A DNA stretch of 64,000 nt from Acidithiobacillus ferridurans (GCF_003966655.1 NZ_AP018795.1:1629501-1693500); one strand, 5' to 3'; shown: positions 29,952 through 37,776, counted from the stretch's first letter. Notes: generated by a model from the sequence alone, not told the origin. Made by a program: numbers and translations.

Positions 29952-30949
29952 CCCTCCGTCAGACTCTGGAGCAGCAATGGCAGGATGGTGGTGCACTGGC
30001 CACCGCCTTGCGGCCTCTGGGGGCGCTGACCGGCAAAGTGGCGCAATGGCGGCGGCGGCACATACAGGGCAGGGCGGCGAGTATCCCCACCATCGTCGTC
30101 GGCAACCTGGGTGTAGGAGGCAGCGGCAAAACGCCGCTGGTGGCGGCGCTGGCACGGCAACTCACGGTAGCGGGCTGGCGGGTGGCCATCATCAGCCGCG
30201 GCTATGGTGCCCGGCCCCCGCACTGGCCCTATCGGGTGCAACGCGACGACAGCCCCCAACAGGCCGGGGATGAGCCCTTGTTGCTGGCGCAGGAACAGGG
30301 ACAGACCCAAGCGGTCTATCTTTGCCCTGACCGCCATCGCGCCATCGCCGCAGCGGCGGCGGATGGTTATAAACTCGCGCTACTGGATGACGGTTTCCAG
30401 CACCTCGCCCTGCAACCCAGCCTGCGTCTGCTGGTGCTCTCCGGCCCACGCCCTTTGGGTAATGGCCACTGCCTGCCGGCCGGCCCTCTGCGCGAGTGCC
30501 CGGACGCCATGCTCCATGCCGACGCTTTGCTCATGGATGCTGCCGCCACCGCCGCCATCCCGGAGCGCAACGGCGGGCCACCCCGCTTTCTTTTCCGCAT
30601 CCAACCCAAGGATCTCGTCGCCGTCAACGATCCAGGCCGCTCCCGCAGCCTCGACAGTCTGCAAGGACAGCACGTAACGGCGGTCACCGGCATCGCCCGC
30701 CCGCAGCGTTTTGTCGCCAGTCTGGAGGCCCTGGGCGCCATTCCTGACCCCCGATTTTTCCCCGACCACCACGCTTTTTGCGCCAGCGACATTGCCTATT
30801 TGCCCCGCCCCCTCGTCATGACCGCCAAGGATGCCGTAAAATGCCGGAAGTTCGCGCAGGCCGACGACTGGACCCTGCGCATCGAAGCGGAGCTGGAGCC
30901 CTCCTTTCAGCCCTGGCTGGAGCAATCATTGCTGCCCTGGAGAAGCTGA
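29948..30949 (+). CDS. lpxK: Tetraacyldisaccharide 4'-kinase LpxK
   Basis: Adds the 4'-phosphate to the lipid A precursor at the inner membrane. The 333-residue protein has its Walker A as [12 protein letters not shown] near residue 52, followed by I-I-S-R-G-Y-G-A and a D-D-G-F-Q-H motif near residue 150. It has the C-terminal M-T-A-K-D-A-V-K motif. Overlaps of 4 bases with the WaaA-like gene and 1 base (TGATG) with the Trm112-like gene show operon organisation. No msbA is next to it, unlike the classic msbA-lpxK pair. Confidence 0.96.
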   Translation: MTLRQTLEQQWQDGGALATALRPLGALTGKVAQWRRRHIQGRAASIPTIVVGNLGVGGSGKTPLVAALARQLTVAGWRVAIISRGYGARPPHWPYRVQRDDSPQQAGDEPLLLAQEQGQTQAVYLCPDRHRAIAAAAADGYKLALLDDGFQHLALQPSLRLLVLSGPRPLGNGHCLPAGPLRECPDAMLHADALLMDAAATAAIPERNGGPPRFLFRIQPKDLVAVNDPGRSRSLDSLQGQHVTAVTGIARPQRFVASLEALGAIPDPRFFPDHHAFCASDIAYLPRPLVMTAKDAVKCRKFAQADDWTLRIEAELEPSFQPWLEQSLLPWRS

Positions 30950-31131
30950 TGAGTATCGACCACCGCCTGCTGGACCTGCTTGCCTGCCCGCAATGCAAGG
31001 GCAGTCTGCAACCCTGTGCCCAGCGTCAGGCCCTCTGCTGTCCGCGTTGCCATCTGCAATATCCCATCCGCGACGACATCCCGGTGCTGCTTATTGACGA
31101 GGCCAAGCCCTACGAGGACAAGCCCGCGTGA
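30949..31131 (+). CDS. Trm112/YcaR family small zinc-ribbon protein
   Basis: A 60-residue protein with two C-x-x-C pairs (A-C-P-Q-C-K-G and C-C-P-R-C) and the tail I-P-V-L-L-I-D-E-A. This is the hallmark of the YcaR (Trm112-like) family, normally found between lpxK and kdsB as here. The role in bacteria is not settled. It uses the ATG at 30949 within the lpxK stop, and its end overlaps the GTG start of kdsB by four bases. Confidence 0.93.
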   Translation: MSIDHRLLDLLACPQCKGSLQPCAQRQALCCPRCHLQYPIRDDIPVLLIDEAKPYEDKPA

Positions 31132-31889
31132 GCTTCTGCGTCCTGATCCCCGCCCGGCTGGCATCTACCCGCTTGCCGCGCAAGGTGTTGCTGGACGTGG
31201 GTGGCATCCCCATGATCGAGCAGGTGCGGCGGCGTGCGCTGGAAAGCGGCGCAGCGCAGGTGGTGGTAGCCGCCGACCACCCTGAAGTGGTCGACTGCGT
31301 CCGCAGCTATGGCGGTGAAGCTCTGCTGACCGCCGCGGGGCATGTCTGCGGCACCGAGCGCGTGGCGGAAGCCGCGCGTCTGCTGGGACTGGCCAACGAC
31401 GCCATCATCGTCAATCTGCAGGGTGACGAGCCGGGCATGACGCCCGCCCTGTTGCACGCCACCGCCCAACTGCTGCAGGATCATCCGCAGCGGCAGATGG
31501 CCACCGCCGCCGTCTCCATCACCCACTGGGATGATCTTGCCGATCCCCACTCGGTCAAGCTGGTGCTCGATGCCGAAGGCTGCGCCCAGTACTTTTCCCG
31601 CGCCCCTATTCCCTGGGATCGCAGCCATTTTCCTCTCAGCAGCGGGCAGACTTTGCCGCAAACCCCAGGCATCTGGTGGCGGCATCTCGGTCTCTACGCC
31701 TACCGCAATGCCTTTTTGCAGGACTACGCCTGCTGGCCAGCCAGCCCGCTGGAATCCATCGAATCGCTGGAGCAGATGCGCGCGTTGGAGCGCGGCGTGC
31801 AGATTGCGGTATATTGCGCGGCAGAAGCGCCCGCAGCGGGTGTGGACACCGCCGCCGACCTCGACCGCGTGCGCGACCTTTTTCCCTGA
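31128..31889 (+). CDS. kdsB: CMP-Kdo synthetase KdsB
   Basis: Activates Kdo with CTP for LPS core assembly. The 253-residue protein begins L-I-P-A-R-L-A-S-T-R-L-P-R-K, the CTP-binding signature, and has the V-N-L-Q-G-D-E-P motif and the late S-L-E-S-I-E-S-L-E-Q-M-R motif typical of KdsB. The start is GTG within the preceding stop region. It closes the lipid A/Kdo operon; ppa follows 21 bases later with its own good ribosome site (AAGGAG). Confidence 0.97.
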   Translation: MSFCVLIPARLASTRLPRKVLLDVGGIPMIEQVRRRALESGAAQVVVAADHPEVVDCVRSYGGEALLTAAGHVCGTERVAEAARLLGLANDAIIVNLQGDEPGMTPALLHATAQLLQDHPQRQMATAAVSITHWDDLADPHSVKLVLDAEGCAQYFSRAPIPWDRSHFPLSSGQTLPQTPGIWWRHLGLYAYRNAFLQDYACWPASPLESIESLEQMRALERGVQIAVYCAAEAPAAGVDTAADLDRVRDLFP

Positions 31890-31910
31890 TCACTCACAAG
31901 GAGTTTTTGC

Positions 31911-32432
31911 ATGGACCTGAAAAAAATCCCGGCCGGCCAGTCACTGCCGGATGACGTCAACGTCGTGATCGAGGTGCCCCAGGGTTCCTCCGTCAAATAT
32001 GAACTGGATAAAGAATCCGGCGCCATCGTGGTCGATCGCTTCCTTTTCACCGCCATGCACTACCCGCTTAATTACGGCTTCATCCCCAACACCTTATCCG
32101 ACGATGGTGATCCTACCGATTGTCTGGTTCTGGCACCCCAGCCCGTTGCTCCCGGCGCCGTGATCCGCGCCCGGCCGGTCGGTGTACTGATGATGGAAGA
32201 CGAGAAGGGCATCGATGCCAAGATTGTCGCCGTCCCCCACGACAAGGTCGCCACCGGTTACTCCGCTATCCGGGATGTCAGCGATCTGCCCGAGCCACTG
32301 CGCCACCAGATCCGCCATTTCTTCGAACACTACAAGGACCTGGAGCCCGGCAAGTGGGTCAAACTCAAGGACTGGGCCAGTGTGGCCGAGGCCCGCAGGA
32401 TCATCGAAGCGGACGCCGCGCGCTACGCCTGA
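31911..32432 (+). CDS. ppa: Inorganic pyrophosphatase (family I)
   Basis: Hydrolyses pyrophosphate, pulling biosynthetic reactions forward. At 173 residues it is the normal bacterial hexameric size. The family signature [10 protein letters not shown] holds the metal-binding aspartates. The rest (Y-P-L-N-Y-G-F-I-P, then D-A-K-I-V-A-V-P) fits closely. An AAGGAG lies eight bases before the ATG. It is a housekeeping gene and the last with a clear function before the integron. Confidence 0.98.
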   Translation: MDLKKIPAGQSLPDDVNVVIEVPQGSSVKYELDKESGAIVVDRFLFTAMHYPLNYGFIPNTLSDDGDPTDCLVLAPQPVAPGAVIRARPVGVLMMEDEKGIDAKIVAVPHDKVATGYSAIRDVSDLPEPLRHQIRHFFEHYKDLEPGKWVKLKDWASVAEARRIIEADAARYA

Positions 32433-32496
32433 AGGTCTTGTCGCCCTGCGGTGAAGCAGGCAGACTGAGAGTGACTCGCTTATGCAGGAGAGCCCC

Positions 32497-32877
32497 ATGT
32501 CCGCATCACCGCTGGCGCCCAAGTCCCCCTCATCGACGTCCCTCAAGCCGTCCGCCTTTACCGGCCTGCAACTCGCCGAGCCCCTCTGGAAAAGGGTCCC
32601 CAGCCGCGACGATGCCGGCCATCTCCTCTCTGATTTCCGCATGATTTTCCCCGGACTCCGCCAGAAAAGCGGTATTCGCCAGCAACACACTCTACGAATC
32701 ATCAATGCCGTATTGCATCATTACGGCTCCTGGGTGGTATTTGCCGATTTCAATATGCGCACGAATTTGCTCTGGGTGAGTATTCGTCCACGTCCTGGTT
32801 TAACGCTGGAAATTCCCGCAGCGATTAAAACGCTGGTGCCGGAAGCGTTATTATTGGCGCCCTATTGGTGGCGGTAA
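32497..32877 (+). CDS. Conserved-looking hypothetical protein beside the integron
   Basis: A 126-residue protein that I do not recognise. The start ATG at 32497 follows AGGAG eight bases upstream; the frame is open to 32482. The N-terminus is Ser/Pro rich, and the rest has mixed hydrophobic strands with an aromatic-rich end (A-P-Y-W-W-R). It has no membrane segment or known motif. It is convergent with intI, whose stop lies about 20 bases away, so it marks the fixed left boundary of the integron. Composition resembles the backbone rather than the cassettes. Confidence 0.55.
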   Translation: MSASPLAPKSPSSTSLKPSAFTGLQLAEPLWKRVPSRDDAGHLLSDFRMIFPGLRQKSGIRQQHTLRIINAVLHHYGSWVVFADFNMRTNLLWVSIRPRPGLTLEIPAAIKTLVPEALLLAPYWWR

Positions 32878-32898
32878 TGGGCGGCAGTTATGGATGAG

Positions 32899-33882
32899 TT
32901 ACATATCCAGCGGGCTGATAATACCACGACCGCCTTTGTTCATGACGTGGGTATAAATCATAGTGGTATTTACGTCTTTATGTCCTAAAAGCTCCTGCAC
33001 GGTGCGAATGTCGTAGCCTGCCTGCAGCAGATGGGTTGCGAAGGAGTGGCGTAACACATGGGGTGTCACCGGCTTTACAATGCCGGCACGGCTTGCCGCA
33101 GTACGTATTGCGCGTTGTACCGTCGCCTCATAAATATGGTGCCGTCTTTGTACCCCGGAACGCGGATCAATACTTAATGCAGGAGACGGGAACACATACT
33201 GCCAGCCCCAGGATTGCGCACTGGAAGGATATTTCACCGCCAGCGCATCCGGCATAAAGACCGCCCCAAGACCGTTTTCTAAATCTGTATCATGCAGTAA
33301 TTTGGCCTTTTCCATTTGCTTTTTTAGGGGTAGTAGAATGTTTTCCGGTAAGACGGTCACCCGGTCTTTAGCCCCCTTACCATCCCGGATGACGATTTCG
33401 CGGCGTTCGAACTCCACGTCTTTTATCCGGAGGCGCAAACCCTCCAACAGACGCATACCCGTACCATAGAGCATGCTCGCGATGAGCCACATCGTTCCTG
33501 AGAGCTCGTGCAGTAAGGCGCGGGTTTCCGTTGGTGTCAGCACCACCGGCAGGTGCTGCGAAGGTTTGGCGCTGGTGATGTTATCCAGCCAGGGCAGGTC
33601 AATACCCAAAACCTGCTTGTAGAGAAAGAGCAGCGCCGCCTTGGCCTGATTTTGGGTAGAGGATGAGACGCTGCGTTCAGTGGCGAGATGGCTCAGGAAG
33701 GCCTCCACCTCGGCGGCACCCATGTTTTTGGGGTGCCGTTTCTGATGAAAAAGAATAAAGCGCCGCGCCCAGTCCGTATAGGCCTCTTCGGTGCGGATGC
33801 TGTAATGCATCACCCTGATCCGGGCACGCACCTGGTCCAGAAGCCTGGGCGGGGTGCTGGGAGTTGCTTGGCTATTTTCCAT
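32899..33882 (-). CDS. intI: Integron integrase IntI
   Basis: Tyrosine recombinase that moves gene cassettes between attI and attC sites. The 327-residue protein has the catalytic residues R144 (G-T-G-M-R-L-L-E), a lysine at about 169-172 (G-K-G-A-K-D-R), H275 and R278 (H-V-L-R-H-S), H301 and the nucleophile Y310. The integron-specific insert that sets IntI apart from XerC/XerD is at residues 207-250, with [16 protein letters not shown] and D-P-R-S-G-x-x-R-R-H-H. It is full length and without breaks, so likely active. It is transcribed away from the cassettes, as usual. Operator-like palindromes lie just upstream of its start. Confidence 0.96.
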   Translation of the reverse strand: MENSQATPSTPPRLLDQVRARIRVMHYSIRTEEAYTDWARRFILFHQKRHPKNMGAAEVEAFLSHLATERSVSSSTQNQAKAALLFLYKQVLGIDLPWLDNITSAKPSQHLPVVLTPTETRALLHELSGTMWLIASMLYGTGMRLLEGLRLRIKDVEFERREIVIRDGKGAKDRVTVLPENILLPLKKQMEKAKLLHDTDLENGLGAVFMPDALAVKYPSSAQSWGWQYVFPSPALSIDPRSGVQRRHHIYEATVQRAIRTAASRAGIVKPVTPHVLRHSFATHLLQAGYDIRTVQELLGHKDVNTTMIYTHVMNKGGRGIISPLDM

Positions 33883-33891
33883 CCCGAAAAT

Positions 33892-33916
33892 TTTAGGCTG
33901 TCCTAAATTTTTAGGA
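33892..33916 (-). promoter_or_regulatory. Operator-like palindromes at the intI start
   Basis: Three alternating half-sites lie 10-34 bases upstream of the intI ATG: TTTAGG (33892-33897), CCTAAA (33902-33907) and TTTAGGA (33910-33916). TCCTAAA at 33901-33907 and TTTAGGA at 33910-33916 form a perfect 7-base dyad with a 2-base gap. TTTAGG and CCTAAA pair across CTGT. Such a tight cluster over the expected ribosome or promoter region suggests repression, perhaps self-regulation; the binder is unknown. Confidence 0.45.
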
Positions 33917-34014
33917 AAGGGCGGTGTTTTGTAGATACAGTATGTTGGTTATTTATCATGTTGCGTTAGGCGCCATGTATGTGGTAGCGTTGTACAATCT
34001 AAATTATGTTGGGC
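33917..34014. other. Putative attI recombination site and cassette-array leader
   Basis: The first cassette begins within GTTGGGC at 34008-34014 (cut between G and TT), which defines the attI/cassette junction. A second core-like GTTAGGC lies at 33965-33971, 43 bases upstream. Both fit GTTRRRY. No strong sigma-70 promoter (Pc) reading into the array was recognised here, though TTGTAC (33990) with CATCAT 18 bases on is a weak candidate. The integrase-binding repeats of attI cannot be defined by eye. Confidence 0.6.
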
Positions 34015-34030
34015 ATCATAGGAAGCATCC

Positions 34031-34603
34031 ATGCCATCAATCCCAGCCTTCTGTGATACTTGTGGAACAGCATTTCCATCCGGTTTTTTCTTTGAGAACG
34101 CGTCAAACGTCACGCTATCTGGAAACAAGTCGGGTCCATGTCCGAGTTGTGGAGGCATGGGGCATGTCCCAGACGGTGTTTTCAATTTTATTGGCAACAC
34201 CATTGAGATATTGTCAGCTCCCCAACGGACCGTTAAAGAGCTGTCTCGCTTAGTTCAAATAATTCACGAGGCCAAAGAAAAGCAACAATCAAACGAGCAA
34301 GTTGCTGCACTGATAAAGCAAGAGCTTCCCGGGCTTTCTTCACTGGCTGACATCCTGCCGAAGAATCGAGGAGAGCTTTATGGCTTTCTTGGTGTAGTGC
34401 TTGCTGCTATCACGTTGCTTACCCAATCCCCACAACCATCTCAAAACATAACAATTAATGTGTCTCAGGTTGTCGAGCAAACACTTGTAAACGCATCGAC
34501 TCCTAAGCAGATGGCATCGCAATCAAAGAAAATTGGTCGAAACGAGCCATGCCCATGCGGCAGCGGGAAGAAATACAAAAAATGCTGCGGCACTCTCAAA
34601 TGA
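34031..34603 (+). CDS. Cassette 1: SEC-C motif protein with zinc ribbon and membrane segment
   Basis: Encodes 190 residues with three parts. The N-terminus has a zinc-ribbon-like set C8-x-x-C11 and C37-x-x-C40. A hydrophobic segment near residues 118-133 looks like a single membrane helix. The C-terminus has a SEC-C motif ([17 protein letters not shown]), the zinc site also found at the end of SecA. The whole protein matches no family I know. It is the cassette nearest attI and so is expected to be best expressed. Its gene ends one base before the attC inverse core. Confidence 0.7.
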   Translation: MPSIPAFCDTCGTAFPSGFFFENASNVTLSGNKSGPCPSCGGMGHVPDGVFNFIGNTIEILSAPQRTVKELSRLVQIIHEAKEKQQSNEQVAALIKQELPGLSSLADILPKNRGELYGFLGVVLAAITLLTQSPQPSQNITINVSQVVEQTLVNASTPKQMASQSKKIGRNEPCPCGSGKKYKKCCGTLK

Positions 34604-34604
34604 C

Positions 34605-34667
34605 GCCCAACCCGGCAGTCGAGAGGGACTGCGCAAAAGCGCGCAGCCCCTCACTTTTACGTTATGC
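34605..34667 (+). repeat. attC1 (cassette 1 recombination site)
   Basis: Inverse core GCCCAAC at 34605-34611 and core GTTATGC at 34661-34667, 63 bases. The centre pairs through GCGCG...CGCGC-type arms with the short loop AAAA. GCCCAAC is the exact complement of the cassette's own start GTTGGGC at 34008, as integron theory requires. Confidence 0.9.
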
Positions 34668-34764
34668 TTCAAAAACGTATCCGAACAGTTTGATGTCCGA
34701 AAACAACGAGAATTTATGCCACGTAAGAAGTTATAGATCCCACTCCATTATCTAGGAGGTTTCT

Positions 34765-35226
34765 ATGGTCAAGGTCTATTACAGTAGCGTCCTGAACCAA
34801 CCCGCAGATCGAGTTTGGGGTTTTGTTCGAGACTTCAACAGCTACCCGAGCTATATTGAAGGGGTTGCCGAGAGCGTTATTGAAGACGAGAAAAACGGTG
34901 ATGAAATTGGTGCTGTGCGACGCTTTCGTATAGGCCAAACTTGGAAGCGGCAGCGCCTGACTGCCCATTCTGACTCTCAGCGTTCATTCAGCTATGCGGG
35001 GATGGAACCAATCGAGTTCCCGTCGCATGGCGGCATCGATGCTCCAGCCGCCGCCAACTATGAGGGTACCTTGCGGCTCACGCCGATCGTAGATGGGAAT
35101 CGAACCTTCATTGAATGGTTTGTAGAACTCGATTGCACGCCAGAGGACGCCACCCAATGGAACGAATTGTTCACCAATCTAATCCCCAAGTGGGTAAATT
35201 CCTTGAAACGCGCCTTGGACGGCTAG
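34765..35226 (+). CDS. Cassette 2: SRPBCC (START/Bet v1-like) family protein
   Basis: Predicted 153-residue soluble protein of the SRPBCC fold, a helix-grip pocket that binds hydrophobic ligands. The N-terminal pattern V-Y-Y-S-S-V-L-N-Q-P-A-D-R-V-W-G-F-V-R-D is typical of polyketide-cyclase/START-like members, as is the late T-F-I-E-W-F-V-E-L-D strand. An AGGAGG lies 10 bases before the ATG, so the cassette carries its own strong ribosome site. About 100 non-coding bases lie between cassette start and gene. The ligand is unknown. Confidence 0.82.
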   Translation: MVKVYYSSVLNQPADRVWGFVRDFNSYPSYIEGVAESVIEDEKNGDEIGAVRRFRIGQTWKRQRLTAHSDSQRSFSYAGMEPIEFPSHGGIDAPAAANYEGTLRLTPIVDGNRTFIEWFVELDCTPEDATQWNELFTNLIPKWVNSLKRALDG

Positions 35227-35230
35227 TAAA

Positions 35231-35302
35231 GCATAACAATTCGCTGCAGCCGACCGTCATCCCGCTACGCGGTCTGCCGGCGGCTGAGCTCAAGCGTTAG
35301 GC
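35231..35302 (+). repeat. attC2 (cassette 2 recombination site)
   Basis: Inverse core GCATAAC at 35231-35237, core GTTAGGC at 35296-35302, 72 bases. The inverse core is complementary to GTTATGC, the start of cassette 2 (34661), exactly as expected. Confidence 0.92.
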
Positions 35303-35315
35303 ATGGGAGAGTGCT

Positions 35316-35873
35316 TTGGTTACGTTTAGCACAAAAGACTATTGGGGCAATCTGTTTGTCGTCTTCACCGTGCCCCTCCCCAATCGGCCTCCCGTCTTCA
35401 TGTCAATGAAAGTGACGGAATACAACAAGGACAAGTCCGGAGTTGTTATTATTGATCCCGAAAAATTTCTTGAACTTTGGCGTAATGAGCCACACAGCAT
35501 CCATAGGTCAGAAGCAAATGGCACCCCGCAAACGTGGCCGCATGATCGAAAGTATGGACATGCTGCGGAGGGCTTTTCTCACGGGTTTGATAACCCAGTT
35601 CCGCTAGCCTATGTCTCGCATGGCATCAGCACTCGAACCATTGTTTCGCACAGGTTCCTTTGGTTCGGGAAAAGTGTGCGCCACGAGCAGTTTCATTATG
35701 TTGGCTTTACGAACGGTATCACCAGAACGATCTGGTTGCTAACCCAAGGGTGCACTGCCTTTCCAGTCGAATGCGAAATGCCTGGAGCTAGAGAGCTACA
35801 CCGAGTAGCCGCCGCGCCAAACACGCATTTCTATACAGTTGGTGAACTCGCAGAGGTGGCATCACATGCCTAA
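35316..35873 (+). CDS. Cassette 3: hypothetical protein, possible plasmid fertility inhibition factor-like
   Basis: A 185-residue predicted soluble protein. The stretch W-R-N-E-P-H-S-I-H-R, then T-W-P-H-D-R-K-Y, then D-N-P-V-P-L-A resembles proteins labelled plasmid fertility inhibition factor (FiwA of RP4), which block conjugation of other plasmids. I base this on pattern memory only. There is no membrane helix and no enzyme motif that I recognise. The frame begins 14 bases after the attC2 core; a GGGAG-like ribosome site precedes the start. The stop lies inside the attC3 inverse core, as in typical cassettes. Confidence 0.6.
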   Translation: MVTFSTKDYWGNLFVVFTVPLPNRPPVFMSMKVTEYNKDKSGVVIIDPEKFLELWRNEPHSIHRSEANGTPQTWPHDRKYGHAAEGFSHGFDNPVPLAYVSHGISTRTIVSHRFLWFGKSVRHEQFHYVGFTNGITRTIWLLTQGCTAFPVECEMPGARELHRVAAAPNTHFYTVGELAEVASHA

Positions 35874-35936
35874 CCCATCATTCCACCGGACCTTGCGCAT
35901 AAAGCCGCGCAAGGCCGGTGAATTCAAACGTTAGCC
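35868..35936 (+). repeat. attC3 (cassette 3 recombination site)
   Basis: Inverse core GCCTAAC at 35868-35874, core GTTAGCC at 35930-35936, 69 bases. The inverse core complements GTTAGGC at the start of cassette 3. The left arm shares AACCCATCATTCC with a relic attC at 46656. Confidence 0.92.
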
Positions 35937-35958
35937 CTGCCAATCACAGAGCCATACC

Positions 35959-36390
35959 ATGACCGAAGTTATTGGAATTGACCATATCTATATCACCGTT
36001 TCCGATCTTAATCGCTCGGAGATTTTCTATGACCTCGTTTTATTAGAGGCACTGGGCTTTCGCAAAAACAAGTTCACTCTGGGCGGCGACCCTCACGTTC
36101 AATATTTCAACCGCCATTTTGGTTATGTCCTTCGGCCTTCGCGTACCGAAGCCGCACACGACTCATATTCCCCTGGGTTGCACCACTTCTGCCTCCGCGT
36201 TGATTCGGCGGAGGGAGTCGCTGCCGTAGCCACTCAGCTTCGTAGATCCGGCATCGAGGCATCGGAAGCTAAGCTCTATCCTGATTACGCCCCTGACTAT
36301 TGGGCAACATTCTTCACCGACCCCGACGGCATCCGTCTTGAGGTCACGAATTACCGGCTGGAACGCCGAGAGCGCCATGACGGTTGGTAA
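35959..36390 (+). CDS. Cassette 4: VOC family (glyoxalase/dioxygenase fold) protein
   Basis: A 143-residue vicinal-oxygen-chelate protein. It has the N-terminal metal-site pattern G-I-D-H-I-Y-I-T-V-S-D-L and a C-terminal F-T-D-P-D-G-I-R-L-E-V-T in which the Glu would be a ligand. The middle H-H-F-C-L-R-V-D-S supplies another potential histidine ligand. Such proteins include glyoxalase I, dioxygenases and antibiotic-binding or -opening proteins such as the fosfomycin and bleomycin types. The substrate cannot be predicted. VOC proteins are common integron cargo; a second one is in cassette 9. Confidence 0.85.
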   Translation: MTEVIGIDHIYITVSDLNRSEIFYDLVLLEALGFRKNKFTLGGDPHVQYFNRHFGYVLRPSRTEAAHDSYSPGLHHFCLRVDSAEGVAAVATQLRRSGIEASEAKLYPDYAPDYWATFFTDPDGIRLEVTNYRLERRERHDGW

Positions 36391-36396
36391 AAGCAG

Positions 36397-36460
36397 GGCT
36401 AACACTACATTCGAGCGGGACGCGCCAAAAGCGGCGCGCCCCTCAATTTGAACGTTAGGT
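36397..36460 (+). repeat. attC4 (cassette 4 recombination site)
   Basis: Inverse core GGCTAAC at 36397-36403, core GTTAGGT at 36454-36460, 64 bases. The inverse core complements GTTAGCC at the start of cassette 4. The stem reads GGGACGCGCC...GGCGCGCCCC with extra unpaired bases, as usual for attC. Confidence 0.93.
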
Positions 36461-36478
36461 TTCACAAGGACGCATCCT

Positions 36479-36868
36479 ATGGCACAAATAAAAATTTATG
36501 GCCTAAAATCTTCGCTATTGGAAAAGACTTCTTCACTTTCATCTGCGATTCACGCAGCGATCGTCGAAGCACTGGTATTTCCTCCCGATAAAAAATTCCA
36601 CCGGTTCATCGCGCTAGAAAAATCGGAGTTCATCTTTCCGGAAGATCGCAGTGACAACTACACGATTATTGAAATTTCAATGTTCGAGGGTCGATCAGCC
36701 GAATCAAAAAAATCGCTTATTCGCCTAATTTTTGCCAACATCGAGCGTGATGTAGGCATTGCACCGCAAGACGTAGAAATCACTATCACTGAGACGCCAA
36801 AACAAAATTGGGGTATTCGCGGTATATGCGGCGATGAGTTGGCTTTGGGGTACAAAGTCAATGTGTAA
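36479..36868 (+). CDS. Cassette 5: tautomerase-fold family protein lacking Pro1
   Basis: A 129-residue protein with the beta-alpha-beta pattern of the 4-oxalocrotonate tautomerase/MIF superfamily: I-K-I-Y-G at the start, a long helix with L-S-S-A-I-H-A-A-I-V-E-A-L, and a second unit with Y-T-I-I-E-I-S-M-F-E-G-R-S-A-E-S-K-K. The C-terminal part E-I-T-I-T-E-T-P...N-W-G-I-R-G fits tautomerases of integrons. The family nucleophile or base is an N-terminal proline after Met removal. This protein begins M-A-Q, so classical tautomerase chemistry is not expected. The role is unknown. Confidence 0.75.
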   Translation: MAQIKIYGLKSSLLEKTSSLSSAIHAAIVEALVFPPDKKFHRFIALEKSEFIFPEDRSDNYTIIEISMFEGRSAESKKSLIRLIFANIERDVGIAPQDVEITITETPKQNWGIRGICGDELALGYKVNV

Positions 36869-36926
36869 CCTAACCTTGCATTCAAGAGGGACGCGCTAAA
36901 GCGCGCCCCTTAATTTAACGTTATAC
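36868..36926 (+). repeat. attC5 (cassette 5 recombination site)
   Basis: Inverse core ACCTAAC at 36868-36874, core GTTATAC at 36920-36926, 59 bases, the shortest in the array. The inverse core complements GTTAGGT at the start of cassette 5. It shares GGACGCGCTAAAGCG (36889-36903) with the relic attC at 46672. Confidence 0.92.
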
Positions 36927-36938
36927 AAAAGGAAGAGT

Positions 36939-37718
36939 ATGGCTAAGCCGGGGACAGACTTTGAGGACTACGTCCACTACATCTACAGCACCCTTCTAAA
37001 CTTGAAGGGTGAGAAGGTGCGCGTATCCAAGCGTACGACATTCAAATTACCATCCGGTGAGTCTTATGAGGTTGACGTATTCTATGAATTCATTCACGTT
37101 GGTGTAAGGCATCGCGTAGCCATTGAGTGCAAGGACTGGAAGTCCCCCGTTAGCCAAGGACAGATTTTAGAATTCCACCAAAAGATTAAAAATATTGGTG
37201 ATGACGTGGTCGGGATCTTCGTGTCACGTTCTGGTTACCAGTCAGGCTCGAATGCTGTAGCTGCACGGCATAAGATACGCCTACTCGAAGCCAAAGATGT
37301 GCCGACAATTCATGGCATGTTATCTCAGCATATAACAACAAGCTTTATTCCAGAAGATGGCTGCATCGGCGAACCTTTTTGGTATGTGGCAGAGCTAGAT
37401 CGTCCTGATGGTGAACCAACCGGAACGTACTATGCTTTTCCAGAAGACAGTCCGATAAATATACCGCTATTTATCTCGAAGCAATACGCGTTGAAATTTC
37501 ACGCTTCGCTTCCCGATAAAGATAAATTTAAAGTATATGGCATGGCTCAACATAAGCTTCGAGGATTACTTGCTTTCGCAATACCGCAGAAAATATCATT
37601 TGGAATAGTGTTCAATTATCCGACAAGCAATGGTGGTCTAAAGATAAAACCATTGAGTGCGATGGAATTAAAAAACGACTACCTTTTACTAGACGTCCCA
37701 AAGAGTCTAGAAAAATAA
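36939..37718 (+). CDS. Cassette 6: Mrr-like restriction endonuclease fold protein
   Basis: A 259-residue protein with a PD-(D/E)XK nuclease core in the first 130 residues: E9 in T-D-F-E-D-Y-V, D52 in Y-E-V-D-V-F-Y-E-F, and E-C-K at about residues 70-72 (A-I-E-C-K-D-W). This is the Mrr-like arrangement of modification-dependent or general DNA cleavage enzymes. The C-terminal 130 residues are mixed strands and match no domain I know; they may recognise the target. No methyltransferase is nearby, so a solitary defence nuclease is plausible. The base composition is clearly lower in GC than the backbone. Confidence 0.75.
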   Translation: MAKPGTDFEDYVHYIYSTLLNLKGEKVRVSKRTTFKLPSGESYEVDVFYEFIHVGVRHRVAIECKDWKSPVSQGQILEFHQKIKNIGDDVVGIFVSRSGYQSGSNAVAARHKIRLLEAKDVPTIHGMLSQHITTSFIPEDGCIGEPFWYVAELDRPDGEPTGTYYAFPEDSPINIPLFISKQYALKFHASLPDKDKFKVYGMAQHKLRGLLAFAIPQKISFGIVFNYPTSNGGLKIKPLSAMELKNDYLLLDVPKSLEK

Positions 37719-37756
37719 ATAGTGTCACAGGAGGTGCCACGGGGTGCGAGTCGTGT

Positions 37757-37776
37757 GTATAACTATTCGGTCAACC
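37757..37776 (+). repeat. attC6, truncated by IS66
   Basis: Only the inverse core GTATAAC (37757-37763) and about 13 further bases remain. It complements GTTATAC, the start of cassette 6 (36920), so it is the left arm of attC6. The IS66 terminal repeat begins at 37777 and no right arm or core is found on the far side of the element. Confidence 0.85.

Noticed and set aside
33923-33942. A LexA box (CTGT-N8-ACAG) at the intI promoter
   Set aside because: Only the ATACAGTA half matches; the partner half-site is TGTT in place of CTGT, so it is not convincing.
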